A DNA stretch of 64,000 bases from Cupriavidus pauculus (GCF_008693385.1 NZ_CP044065.1:1-64000); one strand, 5' to 3'; positions 36,320 through 44,785 are shown, counted from the first letter of the stretch. Made by a program: numbers and translations. The notes: generated from the letters alone by a model not told the origin.

Positions 36320-36811
36320 ATGATTCAATCGATCCGCACACGCCTTCCTTCCCGTCATCGCGCCGCCGCGCTCGCATCGCTGAGCGCCGTGGCCGTGCTG
36401 TCGCTCGCCGCCTGTTCGTCCTCGAAGGCGCCGGGCGAGAGCGCGACGGCCGCCAGCGCCGAGGCCGCGGCGGCTGCGCCAGGTCCGGCCACGGCGCCGG
36501 GCGCCGATGCGGCATGGCTGAAGCAGCGCGCCCAGTACATGGATTGCGTGCAGGATCGCGCAAAGGCCAACCTGAGCGCCAAGGGCACGTCGAAGGACGT
36601 GGCCGCGGGCGCGATCGACGCGTGCAAGTCGCAGCTGTCCACGATGCACGACGCGTTCCAGGACTACCTCTCGGCGCAGATGTCGTCGTCGCATGGCAAG
36701 GCCAGCGCGCGGCAGGCCGCCGATCGCGTGACCAACGACACGCGCGAGAAGGCGCGTAGCTACCTGACGCAGTACGTCGAGCGCCAGCGCTACGAAGCAG
36801 GCCAGCGCTAG
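36320..36811 (+). CDS. Hypothetical lipoprotein
   Basis: A 163-aa protein not recognised as a named family. It has a basic N-terminus (MIQSIRTRLPSRHR), a hydrophobic core and a lipobox LAAC, followed by an Ala/Pro-rich linker and a helical, charged domain with two cysteines (YMDCVQDRAKANLSAKGTSKDVAAGAIDACKSQL) that could form one disulfide. It is probably a periplasmic membrane-anchored protein. The ATG at 36320 is chosen because it starts a proper signal sequence. It is divergent from the SYLF gene and convergent with the aldo/keto reductase. Confidence 0.75.
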   Translation: MIQSIRTRLPSRHRAAALASLSAVAVLSLAACSSSKAPGESATAASAEAAAAAPGPATAPGADAAWLKQRAQYMDCVQDRAKANLSAKGTSKDVAAGAIDACKSQLSTMHDAFQDYLSAQMSSSHGKASARQAADRVTNDTREKARSYLTQYVERQRYEAGQR

Positions 36812-36826
36812 GACGACCGCGTCGCC

Positions 36827-37660
36827 CTACAGCATCGCCAGCGGCTCGGGCCCGCGTGGCGGTGGGAAGATCCCGTCGAGCTCCGTCAACTGCTGCGGGG
36901 TGAACACGATATCGAGCGCGCGCATGTTCTCGCGCAGCCGCTCGCGCTGAGCGGTCTTCGGTATCGCGACGACGTCGTCGAACTGGAGCAGCCAGGCCAG
37001 CGCGGCCTGCGCCGGCGTCATCCCATACCGGTCCGCGAACGCGCGCAGCGCGGGCTGGCGCAGCAGGCGCGCCTGCTCGATCGGCGAGTACGCCATCACG
37101 GGCACGCCATGCTCGCGCAGCCACGGCAACAGGTCGTACTCGATGCCGCGCCGGCTCAGGTTGTAGAGCAGCTGGTTCACCGCGACCCGGTTGCCGCCCG
37201 GTACCTCCCACAGTTCTTCCATATCGGCGAGGTCGAGGTTGCTTACCCCGAAATGCCGGATCTTGCCGGCCGCCTGCAGCCGCAGGAACGCCTCGATGGT
37301 TTCCTCGAGCGGTACGCCACCGCGCCAGTGCAGCAGGTACAGGTCGAGACGGTCCGTGCCGAGCCGGCGCAGGCTGCGCTCGCACGCGGCCACGGCGCCA
37401 TCGAGGCTGGCGTTGTGCGGATACACCTTGCTGACCAGAAACGCCTCGTCACGCCGGCCGCGGATGGCCTCGCCGACCAGCGACTCCGACGCGCCTTCGC
37501 CGTACATCTCGGCGGTATCGATCAACCGCAGGCCCAGATCGAGCCCAAGTTGCAGCGTGGCGATTTCTTCGGCGCGCGTGTGGGCGTGATCTCCGACATG
37601 CCACGTCCCCATGCCGAGTGCCGGCACCTGTTCGCCGCCTGGTAACGCGACTTGTTTCAT
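36827..37660 (-). CDS. Aldo/keto reductase
   Basis: A 277-aa NADPH-dependent oxidoreductase of the TIM-barrel AKR family. The complete catalytic tetrad is visible: Asp48 ([11 protein letters not shown]), Tyr53, Lys78 (LVSKVYP) and His111 (LLHWRG), with the cofactor-binding string [16 protein letters not shown]. It resembles the 2,5-diketo-D-gluconate reductase/YeaE branch; the true substrate is not known. It follows the GntP permease with a 21-nt gap on the same strand and is probably co-transcribed with it. Confidence 0.9.
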   Translation of the reverse strand: MKQVALPGGEQVPALGMGTWHVGDHAHTRAEEIATLQLGLDLGLRLIDTAEMYGEGASESLVGEAIRGRRDEAFLVSKVYPHNASLDGAVAACERSLRRLGTDRLDLYLLHWRGGVPLEETIEAFLRLQAAGKIRHFGVSNLDLADMEELWEVPGGNRVAVNQLLYNLSRRGIEYDLLPWLREHGVPVMAYSPIEQARLLRQPALRAFADRYGMTPAQAALAWLLQFDDVVAIPKTAQRERLRENMRALDIVFTPQQLTELDGIFPPPRGPEPLAML

Positions 37661-37681
37661 GTCCGGCCTCCGTCGTTGTGT

Positions 37682-39073
37682 TCAAACCAGCCCGGTCGTG
37701 TAGTAGACCGAGATCACAAAGAATACCGCGAGCGTCTTGATGACGGTCACCGCGAAGATATCGCGGTAGGACTCGCGGTGCGTCAGGCCCGTGACCGCGA
37801 GCAGCGTGATCACGGCGCCGTTGTGGGGCAGCGTGTCCATGCCGCCGCTGGCCATCGACACCACGCGATGCAGGACCTCGAGCGGGATATGGGCGGCCTG
37901 CGCGCCCTGGATGAACGCGTCCGACATCGCCGCGAGCGCGATGCTCATGCCGCCCGATGCGGAGCCCGTGATACCAGCCAGCGTGCTCACCGACACTGCC
38001 GCGTTGACAAGCGGATTCGGGATGCTGCGCAGCGCATCGCTGACCACGAGGAAGCCCGGCAACGCCGCGATGACGCCACCGAAACCGTACTCCGAGGCCG
38101 TGTTCAGCGAGGCCAGCAATGCCCCGGAAACGGCGCTCTTGGTGCCGTCCGCGAAGCGCGTGCGGACCGCGCCGAACGCCGTGACCAGCACCACGAGAAT
38201 GCCCAGCAGCAGCGCGCCCTCGACGGCCCAGATCGCCGTCACGCCCGCGATCTTGGTTTCGATCGGATGCGGCAGGCCGGGTAACGACACGCTGTTCGAC
38301 TCGCCGTACCAGAGCGGAATCATGCGCGTGAGCCAGAAGTTGGCCACGCCGACCACCACGAGCGGCAGCAGCGCCAGCAGCGGCGGAGGCAGCTTGCCGC
38401 CCTCGCTGTGCTGCGGCTCGTTGAGCAGGTTCGTGCCATAGCCCTCGCCACGCGCCATTGCCGCGCGGCGGCGCCATTCGAGGTACGACAGGCCCACGAC
38501 GATGATGAACAGCGAACCGGCGACGCCGAGGATCGGCGCGGCCCATGACGTGGTCTTGAAGAACGTGGTGGGAATGATGTTCTGGATCTGCGGCGTGCCG
38601 GGCAGCGAGTCCATCGTGAACGAGAACGCGCCCAGCGCGATCGCACCGGGCATCAGGCGCTTGGGAATATTGCTCTGGCGGTAGAGCTCGGCCGCGAACG
38701 GATAGACCGCGAACACCACCACGAACAGCGACACGCCACCGTACGTCAGCAGCGCGCAGACGGCCACGATCACCGCATTCGCGCGCGAGCGTCCGATATA
38801 GCGGATGGCCGCCGCGACGATCGACTCGGAGAAGCCGGAGAGCTCGACGACCTTGCCGAACACCGCGCCGAGCAGGAACACCGGAAAGTACAGTTTGACG
38901 AAGCCGACCATCTTCTCCATGAAGATGCCCGAGAACACGGGGGCCACGGCCGCCGGTTCGGTCAGCAGGACGGCGCCGAGCGCCGCGATGGGCGCAAACA
39001 GGATCACGCTATAGCCGCGGTAGGCGGCAAACATCAGGAAGGCGAGCGCCGCCAACACGATGAGGAACGACAT
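37682..39073 (-). CDS. GntP-family permease
   Basis: A 463-aa inner-membrane transporter with about 12-14 hydrophobic helices. GntP-type strings are YRGYSVILFAPIAALGAVLL, TYGGVSLFVVVFAVYPFAAELYR, DSLPGTPQIQNIIPTTFF and SASGGMSIALAAM with SGGMDTLPHNGAVITLLAVTGLTHRESYRD. The family takes up gluconate and other hydroxy acids. It lies between a Bug receptor (upstream, same strand) and an aldo/keto reductase (downstream). This suggests uptake and reduction of a sugar acid or hydroxy acid. Confidence 0.88.
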   Translation of the reverse strand: MSFLIVLAALAFLMFAAYRGYSVILFAPIAALGAVLLTEPAAVAPVFSGIFMEKMVGFVKLYFPVFLLGAVFGKVVELSGFSESIVAAAIRYIGRSRANAVIVAVCALLTYGGVSLFVVVFAVYPFAAELYRQSNIPKRLMPGAIALGAFSFTMDSLPGTPQIQNIIPTTFFKTTSWAAPILGVAGSLFIIVVGLSYLEWRRRAAMARGEGYGTNLLNEPQHSEGGKLPPPLLALLPLVVVGVANFWLTRMIPLWYGESNSVSLPGLPHPIETKIAGVTAIWAVEGALLLGILVVLVTAFGAVRTRFADGTKSAVSGALLASLNTASEYGFGGVIAALPGFLVVSDALRSIPNPLVNAAVSVSTLAGITGSASGGMSIALAAMSDAFIQGAQAAHIPLEVLHRVVSMASGGMDTLPHNGAVITLLAVTGLTHRESYRDIFAVTVIKTLAVFFVISVYYTTGLV

Positions 39074-39234
39074 GAGGTCTCCAGATATGGGGATTGCAGC
39101 CCGGGCACTCTGCCACAGCCCCGAGGATTGTGTCCGCCACGTGCGTCAAACATAGGTCCGATTGACAGCCATGAGCGCAGGTGCGAGGACAGCCCCGGGG
39201 CCGTAACAAATTGTGATGGCCGCTGGTAATGCAA

Positions 39235-39257
39235 GCGGCCCGCTCGAAGCGGGCCGC
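39235..39257. other. Perfect 10-bp hairpin between Bug and GntP genes
   Basis: GCGGCCCGCT and AGCGGGCCGC flank a CGA loop, 25 nt downstream of the Bug stop. There is no T run, so it is a possible mRNA-stabilising hairpin or factor-dependent terminator. Confidence 0.6.
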
Positions 39258-39281
39258 GGCGACATCTATATATAGACGATT

Positions 39282-40268
39282 CTAGTCGGCTTGCATGTTC
39301 GCGTTCTTCGCGATGCGGCCCAGACGCTCGCGCTCGGACTTGATGAACGCGATGAAACTCTCCTGCGAGCCACCGGCCGGTTCGATGCCGTTCGGCAGCA
39401 GGCGATCGCGCGTTTCCTGCGTCTGCATCGCGGCCGTCATTTCGCTGTTGAGTTTTTTCAGAATGGCCGGGTCGGTGCCCTTGGGCGCGAAGACGCCGGC
39501 CCAGTGGCCGATATGGACATCGGCAAGGCCCTGCTCGGCGGTGGTCGGGATGTTCGGCGCCGCGCTCATACGCTTGTCCCACGTCGCGCCGAGCGCCTTG
39601 AGCTTGCCTGCCTTGATCTGCGGCAGGACCACGACGCTGGCTTCCGACGTCGCGGCGACCTGGCCGCCGATGACTGCGGCGATGCTTTCCGATCCGCTCT
39701 TGTAAGGCACCACGACGAGGTCCGCGCCTTTCTCCTTGAGCATCTCTTCAACGAAGTGCGGCGTGCTGCCGCTGCCGGCCGTGGCGAAGTTCGCCCCTTT
39801 CTGCTTCTTCGAATACTCGATGAGTTCCTTGAGGTTGTTCACCGGCAGCGAGGGCGTGGCCACGATCACCGACGGGCTCACCGCGATCAGCGACACCGGG
39901 ATGAGGTCGTCCGGCGCGTACGGCATCTTGGTGCGGATGAGGCTGTTGGTGACGGTGCCCACCGCGCCGACGAGGAACGTGTAGCCGTCCGGCTTGGCCT
40001 TCGCGACATAGTCGGCGCCGACGACGCCACCGGCACCGGGGCGGTTCTCGATGATGACGGGCTGGCCGAGGCGCTTGCCGACCGCTTCCGCCGCGGCGCG
40101 CGCGACGAGGTCGTTGGCGCCGCCGGCCGTGAACGGTACGACGAACTTGATGACATGGCCTGGCCACGTCTCGGCGGCGGATGCCGCCGGGGAGAGCGTG
40201 GCGGAGGCGAGCGTGGCGAAAAGCGAGGCGGCGGCCAGCAGCGTGGCGCGCGAGGAGCATAGGCGCAT
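39282..40268 (-). CDS. Bug-family tripartite tricarboxylate-type receptor
   Basis: A 328-aa periplasmic binding protein, the second Bug receptor in the window and clearly different from the first. It has a signal peptide cleaved after ASA (about residue 31), then WPGHVIKFVVPFTAGGANDLVARAAAEAVGK, GQPVIIENRPGAGGVVGADYVAKAKPDGYTF and NIPTTAEQGLADVHIGHWAG. No TctAB partners are nearby. The GntP permease downstream on the same strand, 208 bp away with a hairpin between, is the nearest transporter. Confidence 0.92.
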   Translation of the reverse strand: MRLCSSRATLLAAASLFATLASATLSPAASAAETWPGHVIKFVVPFTAGGANDLVARAAAEAVGKRLGQPVIIENRPGAGGVVGADYVAKAKPDGYTFLVGAVGTVTNSLIRTKMPYAPDDLIPVSLIAVSPSVIVATPSLPVNNLKELIEYSKKQKGANFATAGSGSTPHFVEEMLKEKGADLVVVPYKSGSESIAAVIGGQVAATSEASVVVLPQIKAGKLKALGATWDKRMSAAPNIPTTAEQGLADVHIGHWAGVFAPKGTDPAILKKLNSEMTAAMQTQETRDRLLPNGIEPAGGSQESFIAFIKSERERLGRIAKNANMQAD

Positions 40269-40346
40269 CAGGTGTCTCCGGTAGTTGTGGAATGGTCGGA
40301 GATCCGATCTTACCGAAGCAGCCTGTCAATTGCCTGTGATGGGGCG

Positions 40347-40387
40347 GCGCGCGCGATGCGGGTTTGCCCGCATGCGGTGACGCGCGC
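40347..40387. other. Long GC-rich hairpin downstream of the DUF2147 gene
   Basis: An inner stem ATGCGGG/CCCGCAT (loop TTTG) sits inside an outer GCGCGCG/CGCGCGC stem. No T run follows on either strand. Confidence 0.5.
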
Positions 40388-40395
40388 CCGGCGCG

Positions 40396-40860
40396 TTACT
40401 GATCGCGTTCCCAGGTCTGGGTGCGGCCGATCAGGCTGATGCCGATGAAACCGCGCACGTTGAGCTTCTTGCCGTCGTCGGCGAGCGACATCTTGCACTT
40501 GTAGAGCTTGCCGGTCTCGGGGTCGAGGATCTCGCCGCCGGTCCACTCGTTGTCGCCCGTCTTCCGCAGGCCCGTCAGCAGCGTCATGCCCATGATGGGC
40601 TGGTCCTTGCGCGAGTCGGTGCACTTGTCGCAGACCTTCACCTTGGTGTCGGTGCTCTCCACGAGGCTGCGCACGAGCTTGCCGCTGTACACGCCTTCCT
40701 TCTCGGTGATCTCGATCAGGCCGCGCGGCTTGCCGGTGGCATCGTCGATGGTCTTCCACATGCCGGCCGGTGTCGCCTGCGCGAACGCGGCGGCGCTGCC
40801 GGCCAGCGCGAGCGTGAACAGGCTCGCGCGCAGAAGGGCTCGGGGTGTCAGGGTGCGCAT
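40396..40860 (-). CDS. DUF2147 family exported protein
   Basis: A 154-aa periplasmic protein. It has a signal peptide cleaved after AFA (about residue 27), followed by the DUF2147 domain: GMWKTIDDATGKPRGLIEITEKEGVYSGKLV, two cysteines in KVCDKCTDSRKDQP, IMGMTLLTGLRK, GGEILDPETGKLYKCKM and RGFIGISLIGRTQTWER. The family is a small lipocalin-like beta barrel of unknown function. Length and N-terminus fit. It is a single gene followed by a long GC hairpin. Confidence 0.9.
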   Translation of the reverse strand: MRTLTPRALLRASLFTLALAGSAAAFAQATPAGMWKTIDDATGKPRGLIEITEKEGVYSGKLVRSLVESTDTKVKVCDKCTDSRKDQPIMGMTLLTGLRKTGDNEWTGGEILDPETGKLYKCKMSLADDGKKLNVRGFIGISLIGRTQTWERDQ

Positions 40861-41726
40861 TGCTATCTCCTTGGGTTATCTGGCGACGCCAATCTAACGG
40901 CGCGCGCGGATCCCTGCAATCACCAACGAACGTTTGCGTACGCACCAGCACGTGAGCGCGCGCGTCCCGCGGAGGCAGCGTGCACGCGGGATGTGCCGTT
41001 TTTTGTCATGCAACAAACCGCGAGCCGAAGTATTCCTCTAAGCGTCGCGTCGCGTTGCACCGAGAAAAGACAGACGACGCATCGGGGAGGTTTCTCTGTC
41101 GGTGCCTGGACGACAGACATCGACGGTAGCGATCGACGCGGCAGCGATCGAAGTCTGACCTCGCAAATGCCCGCATCGCATGCCGCGCGTCGACCGCCGA
41201 TGTCCATCGACGCGGTCCAGCCCATGCGCCGACGGTGTCCGATCGCACGAAGTTGGCATGAGGTTGTGACAAACCGTTGCGTTGACGCATCACTCATCGG
41301 CGACGCGCGAGCGCGCGACCGTGCATGCGTCGTCGCGATCGTCGGACGCATGCGCGCGCGCTGCGTGCGCATCGATGCCAGAGCGTTCGCGCGATGCCCG
41401 CCGAGGCGCGCGACCGTCGCCGAAGCACGCTCGCCGCGCGTCGCTCGCGACGTGTGCGCGACGTGGGCCAACGGCGTTTGTGTTTCCCGCAAACGCACTG
41501 TTCATGCGGGTCTCGGGGAGACGCATCGCAATGTAGCGAGTGCATGTCGAGGGTGTCTCGCGCGATGCGCGTGGTATCGCGTGCGGTCGTCGCGCGGTGC
41601 GCCGGCGAGATAAGCGGCAGTGAAAATCGCGCGCCATCGAGAACCGAAATCGAGAGACGAAAGGAACTTCGACGCAGTGATGGAAGTCGAGAGCAACAGG
41701 TGGTTCGATGATGCCGACGCGTCGAC

Positions 41727-41772
41727 GCGATGCGAGATCTAGTTGGAGTCGTTCGCACGCGCAAGTTTTTTT
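41727..41772 (+). terminator. Weak terminator-like hairpin with T run
   Basis: GCGATGCGA pairs with TCGCACGC (one bulged A), then GCAAG and seven T residues. A second T run (TTTTTT) follows 4 nt later. It might end a plus-strand transcript from the preceding region. Confidence 0.3.
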
Positions 41773-41783
41773 GCACTTTTTTC

Positions 41784-41812
41784 TTAACATCATCGAACAA
41801 ACGAATTATGAT
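41784..41812 (+). promoter_or_regulatory. Sigma-70 promoter in the non-coding region
   Basis: -35 TTAACA (41784-41789), 17-bp spacer, -10 TATGAT (41807-41812). It points toward the histone-like gene 670 bp downstream. Confidence 0.6.
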
Positions 41813-41884
41813 TCGCCTTGACAAGCGTCTCACTTCATTGCAGCGAGCATCGAGACACGAAGCAAGAAGCAAGAAGTCGCGATG

Positions 41885-41954
41885 AACGAATGCAAGCGGA
41901 TGATGCAAGCGGACGAATGCAAGCATACGAACACAAGCAGACGAACGCAGGCAG
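41885..41954. repeat. Degenerate 13-14-bp tandem repeat
   Basis: Five imperfect units on the pattern GACGAATGCAAGCR, downstream of the promoter at 41784-41812. Similar shorter units continue to about 41990. Confidence 0.6.
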
Positions 41955-42489
41955 CAGATCGTGAGACGCAGGCAGTAGCAATACGCAGACAGTAGGGCGG
42001 GTAGTCGAACGGGTAGCCAAGGAGCACCAGAACTTTGACGCAGAACGAGCCGAGCTGGCTTTCAAAAACGCGTGCAGTGTCCTGTAGCCCAGTAACGGGG
42101 TGGGCGAACTACCCCCTGACGATTGCCATCCGCCGTGCGCGAGGCCTTGCCCGCACCGCGGAGCCGCTGACAGATATCTCCTCTTTCCGGACCGTGCGCC
42201 CAAGAGATGCGCGACGCGGACCGATCGAATTTTCCAGGGCACGGCCTGCCCGGGAAACCCGCGCGAAGACTGCCAATGCGGTCTTCGGCGATGTTCCCTG
42301 CAGCCGTTTTCGCACCGCGAATCGCGGTGTCCCTGCCACCGAATTCATTAGCGTGCGGCCAACGTTTTCCACGTGTTGCCGTGCGCCGATGAATCGCTCG
42401 CTCGACTGGGGTCAGTCTGTACCGTACCTCGGGTCGGTCGGGTCGCCAACTTAGGTCATTCGATATTCACGTTAGTGAAGGAGTTATCC

Positions 42490-43047
42490 ATGGCAACTGC
42501 TGCAAAGAAAAAACCGGCGGCTAAGAAGGCCGCCAAGCCGGCCGCCAAGAAGGCCGCCGTGAAGAAGGTCGCCGCCAAGAAGGCCGCTCCGGCCAAGAAG
42601 GCTGCCGCCAAGAAAGTCGCAACCAAGAAGGTAGCGGCCAAGAAGGTTGCAACCAAGAAGGTAGCTGCGAAGAAGGTTGCAGCGAAGAAGGTCGCGACCA
42701 AGAAGGTAGCGGCGAAGAAGGTCGCAACCAAGAAGGTTGCCGCCAAGAAGGCGCCCGCCAAGAAGGCCGCGGTCAAGAAGGTTGCCGCCAAGAAGGTAGC
42801 GACCAAGAAGGTTGCCGCCAAGAAGGCTGCACCGGCCAAGAAGGCTGCTGCCAAGAAGACCGCCGCCAAGAAGCCGGCTGCGAAGAAGGCTGCTGCCAAG
42901 AAGCCTGCCGCGAAGAAGGCTGCCGCCAAGAAGGCTGCCCCTGCCGCGAAGCCTGCCGCTGCCCCCGCTGTTGCGCCCGCCGTCGTCGCCAAGACCGCGC
43001 TGAACCCGGCTGCGGCCTGGCCGTTCCCGACGGGCAACCGTCCGTAA
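42490..43047 (+). CDS. Histone H1-like lysine/alanine-rich DNA-binding protein
   Basis: A 185-aa protein that is almost entirely Lys, Ala, Val, Thr and Pro, in repeats of [10 protein letters not shown] and AAKKA type, like the C-terminal tail of eukaryotic H1, Pseudomonas AlgP or Chlamydia HctB. The last 15 residues change to a conserved-looking end, [14 protein letters not shown]. It is expected to bind and compact DNA electrostatically. AGGAG lies seven bases before the ATG at 42490. A long non-coding region lies upstream and a terminator downstream. Repeat number is expected to vary between strains. Confidence 0.92.
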   Translation: MATAAKKKPAAKKAAKPAAKKAAVKKVAAKKAAPAKKAAAKKVATKKVAAKKVATKKVAAKKVAAKKVATKKVAAKKVATKKVAAKKAPAKKAAVKKVAAKKVATKKVAAKKAAPAKKAAAKKTAAKKPAAKKAAAKKPAAKKAAAKKAAPAAKPAAAPAVAPAVVAKTALNPAAAWPFPTGNRP

Positions 43048-43110
43048 TCGTTTCGCCTTGCGCGAACGATCACGACAGCGAAGTACCTGCGCACGCCTCG
43101 TGCGTCGCAA

Positions 43111-43135
43111 TGACCGGATACCTCGTATCCGGTCA
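43111..43135. other. Perfect 11-bp inverted repeat after the histone-like gene
   Basis: TGACCGGATAC and GTATCCGGTCA flank a CTC loop, 63 nt after the stop and 20 nt before the terminator. It may stabilise the 3' end of the mRNA. Confidence 0.75.
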
Positions 43136-43155
43136 GCATGACGGAAGTCCTGCAG

Positions 43156-43190
43156 ACCCGCCGAAGCGCTTGCCCGGCGGGTTTTTTCTT
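43156..43190 (+). terminator. Rho-independent terminator of the histone-like gene
   Basis: ACCCGCCG pairs with CGGCGGGT, followed by TTTTTCTT. Confidence 0.85.
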
Positions 43191-43204
43191 TTGGGCTTGC
43201 GCCA

Positions 43205-43239
43205 AAGAAAAAACGCCGTGGCCTTTCGGCACACGGCGT
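43205..43239 (-). terminator. Rho-independent terminator of the minus-strand run ending at 43264
   Basis: On the minus strand ACGCCGTG pairs with CACGGCGT around an 11-nt loop and is followed by TTTTTTC. Confidence 0.85.
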
Positions 43240-43263
43240 CCCGTCCTGTCGGGCAGCGGAAAC

Positions 43264-43752
43264 TCAGTGCGTCACGCGCGTCGTGCCACCCGAGGACAGC
43301 AGGCGCACGCGCTCGCCGGGACGGAATACCTCGTCCGCCTCCTGCGTGATCGCGCGCATCTCGCCGTTGTCGAGCCGCACGGTGATCTCCAGCCCGCGAC
43401 GCTGCTGGAGCTTGCCCTCGGCCGCGCTGCCGGCAATGCCACCGAGCACCGCGCCGAGCAGGCCCGCCGCCACCGCACCACCGCCACCGCCGATCGTGCT
43501 CCCTGCCGCAACGCCGCCGATGGCGCCGCCCGCGATCGTTCCAGCCCCGGTCTGCGGACCCTGGATCAGCACCTCGCGCACGCCTTCGACCACGCCGTAG
43601 CGGACCGTCTGCTCGCGCCCTGCCTGACCGGTCGCATAGACGCTGTTGGAGTTCGACCAGCTCGCGCAGCCGGACACCAGCGTGACCGCCGCCAGTGCGG
43701 CGACCATCGCGAGACGTCCACCGCGCGTCGTGTGATGAGTGAAGTGGTTCAT
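43264..43752 (-). CDS. SlyB-like glycine-zipper outer-membrane lipoprotein
   Basis: A 162-aa lipoprotein with lipobox VSGC (Cys29). It has YGVVEGVREVLIQGPQTGAGTIAG, then a glycine-zipper membrane hairpin (GGAIGGVAAGSTIGGGGGAVAAGLLGAVLGGIAGSAAEG) and a C-terminal beta domain (ITVRLDNGEMRAITQEADEVFRPGERVRLLSSGG). This is the SlyB/PcpY layout; members stabilise the outer membrane and are often controlled by envelope stress. It is the last gene of a minus-strand run with its own terminator, 22 nt after the PfkB kinase stop. Confidence 0.88.
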   Translation of the reverse strand: MNHFTHHTTRGGRLAMVAALAAVTLVSGCASWSNSNSVYATGQAGREQTVRYGVVEGVREVLIQGPQTGAGTIAGGAIGGVAAGSTIGGGGGAVAAGLLGAVLGGIAGSAAEGKLQQRRGLEITVRLDNGEMRAITQEADEVFRPGERVRLLSSGGTTRVTH

Positions 43753-43774
43753 GGTATTTCCCGTAAAGCGATAC

Positions 43775-44722
43775 TCAGCTGTAGCGGTAACCGAATGCCG
43801 ACTGGAAGCGGTTGCCGATCTCTTCGCGCGACAGCCAATGGTTCTGCGGACCCTGTTGCGCGATCTTGAGCGCGCCCATCAGCGAGGCGAGGCGGCCCGT
43901 GGTTTCCCAGTCCAGACCGTTCTCGATGCCGTAGAGCAGGCCACCGCGGAAGGCGTCGCCGCAGCCCGTGGGATCGACGACGCGCTCGGCCGGAACGGCC
44001 GGGATCGCGATCTGCTTGCCGTCGGCAAACACGCTTGCGCCGCGTTCGCCGTGCGTCACGATAAACGCGCGCACCTTGGCGGCGACTTCCGCGCTGGTCC
44101 ATGCCGTGCGCGACAGCAGCACCTGCGCCTCGTAGTCATTGACCGTCACGTAGCTGGCGAGTTCAATGAACTGCCGCAGGTCCTCGCCGTTGAACAGCGG
44201 CATGGCCTGGCCCAGATCGAAGATAAACGGGATATCGGCTTCGGCGAACTGGCGCGCGTGGTGCAACATGCCCTCGCGGCTGTCCGGCGCGACGATGCCG
44301 ATGGCCGGGCGCTTGCCGCCCGCGAGCGCATCGCTCACGCTCGTCTGCCGGGACTCGCTCATCGCGCCCGGATGGAACGCGGTGATCTGGTTGTTGTCGA
44401 GATCGGTCGTGATCATCGCCTGCGCGGTGAACAGCTCCGGCAGCGTGAGGATGAAATCGGTACCGATGCCGAGGTCGCGCAGATACTGGAGATACGGACC
44501 GGCATCCTGACCGACGGTACCCATCACGATCGGATCGCCGCCGAGCATCTTCAGCGTGTAGGCGATATTGCCCGCGCAACCGCCGAACTCGCGCCGCATG
44601 CCGGGCACGAGGAACGAGACGTTCAGCATGTGAATCTGATCGGGCAGGATGTGTTCGCGGAAGCGTCCGTCGAACGTCATGATGGTGTCGTAGGCGACGG
44701 AGCCGCAAATCAGGCTGGCCAT
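43775..44722 (-). CDS. PfkB-family carbohydrate kinase, adenosine kinase-like
   Basis: A 315-aa ribokinase-superfamily enzyme. The N-terminus is ASLICGSVAYDTIMTFDGRF, PfkB signature 1 is GGCAGNIAYTLKMLGGDP, and the catalytic signature 2 is VVDPTGCGDAFRGGLLYG with the active-site Asp in GCGDAF. Betaproteobacterial members with this N-terminus are usually called adenosine kinase; sequence alone does not settle the sugar or nucleoside. The next upstream gene on this strand is tpx, with a 63-nt gap. Confidence 0.85.
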   Translation of the reverse strand: MASLICGSVAYDTIMTFDGRFREHILPDQIHMLNVSFLVPGMRREFGGCAGNIAYTLKMLGGDPIVMGTVGQDAGPYLQYLRDLGIGTDFILTLPELFTAQAMITTDLDNNQITAFHPGAMSESRQTSVSDALAGGKRPAIGIVAPDSREGMLHHARQFAEADIPFIFDLGQAMPLFNGEDLRQFIELASYVTVNDYEAQVLLSRTAWTSAEVAAKVRAFIVTHGERGASVFADGKQIAIPAVPAERVVDPTGCGDAFRGGLLYGIENGLDWETTGRLASLMGALKIAQQGPQNHWLSREEIGNRFQSAFGYRYS

Positions 44723-44785
44723 TCTTTCTCCAGATTTGCCCGGCGAGGCCGGGCGGTCAACATTGCAAAAAAGGCGCGAGGCCGA

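Larger units (their letters stand above)
40861..42489. other. 1.6-kb region without a convincing gene upstream of the histone-like gene
   Basis: Reading frames on both strands are arginine- and cysteine-rich, overlap each other and match nothing. None has a ribosome binding site. The first half (about 41000-41640) is dense in CGATCG-, GCATCG- and GACGCG-type words. A T-rich, A+T-rich patch follows (41766-41830) with a good sigma-70 promoter, then a degenerate CAAG-rich repeat (41885-41954) and several hairpins, for example CACCGCGA-A-TCGCGGTG (42313-42329). I see no tmRNA, RNase P RNA, 6S or 4.5S signature. It could hold a long leader or small RNAs. Confidence 0.6.

Noticed and set aside
40993..41613. 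A 206-codon plus-strand frame in the non-coding region
   Set aside because: Composition is dominated by Arg, Cys and Ala from CG-rich words, three other frames are open over the same bases, and there is no start signal.
42035..42454. A 139-codon plus-strand frame before the histone-like gene
   Set aside because: No Shine-Dalgarno sequence, no recognisable motif, overlaps equally long frames on the other strand; kept as part of the non-coding region.
41000..42480. RNase P RNA, tmRNA, 6S or 4.5S RNA gene
   Set aside because: None of the conserved core sequences of these RNAs could be found on either strand.
42500..42960. Repeat array in the histone-like gene as a non-coding satellite
   Set aside because: The repeats keep a single long frame with a good ribosome binding site and a conserved-looking C-terminus, so they are coding.
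24071..43264. Genomic island covering the accessory genes
   Set aside because: No integrase, transposase, flanking direct repeats or tRNA boundary; GC content by eye is like the rest apart from the 41-42 kb stretch.
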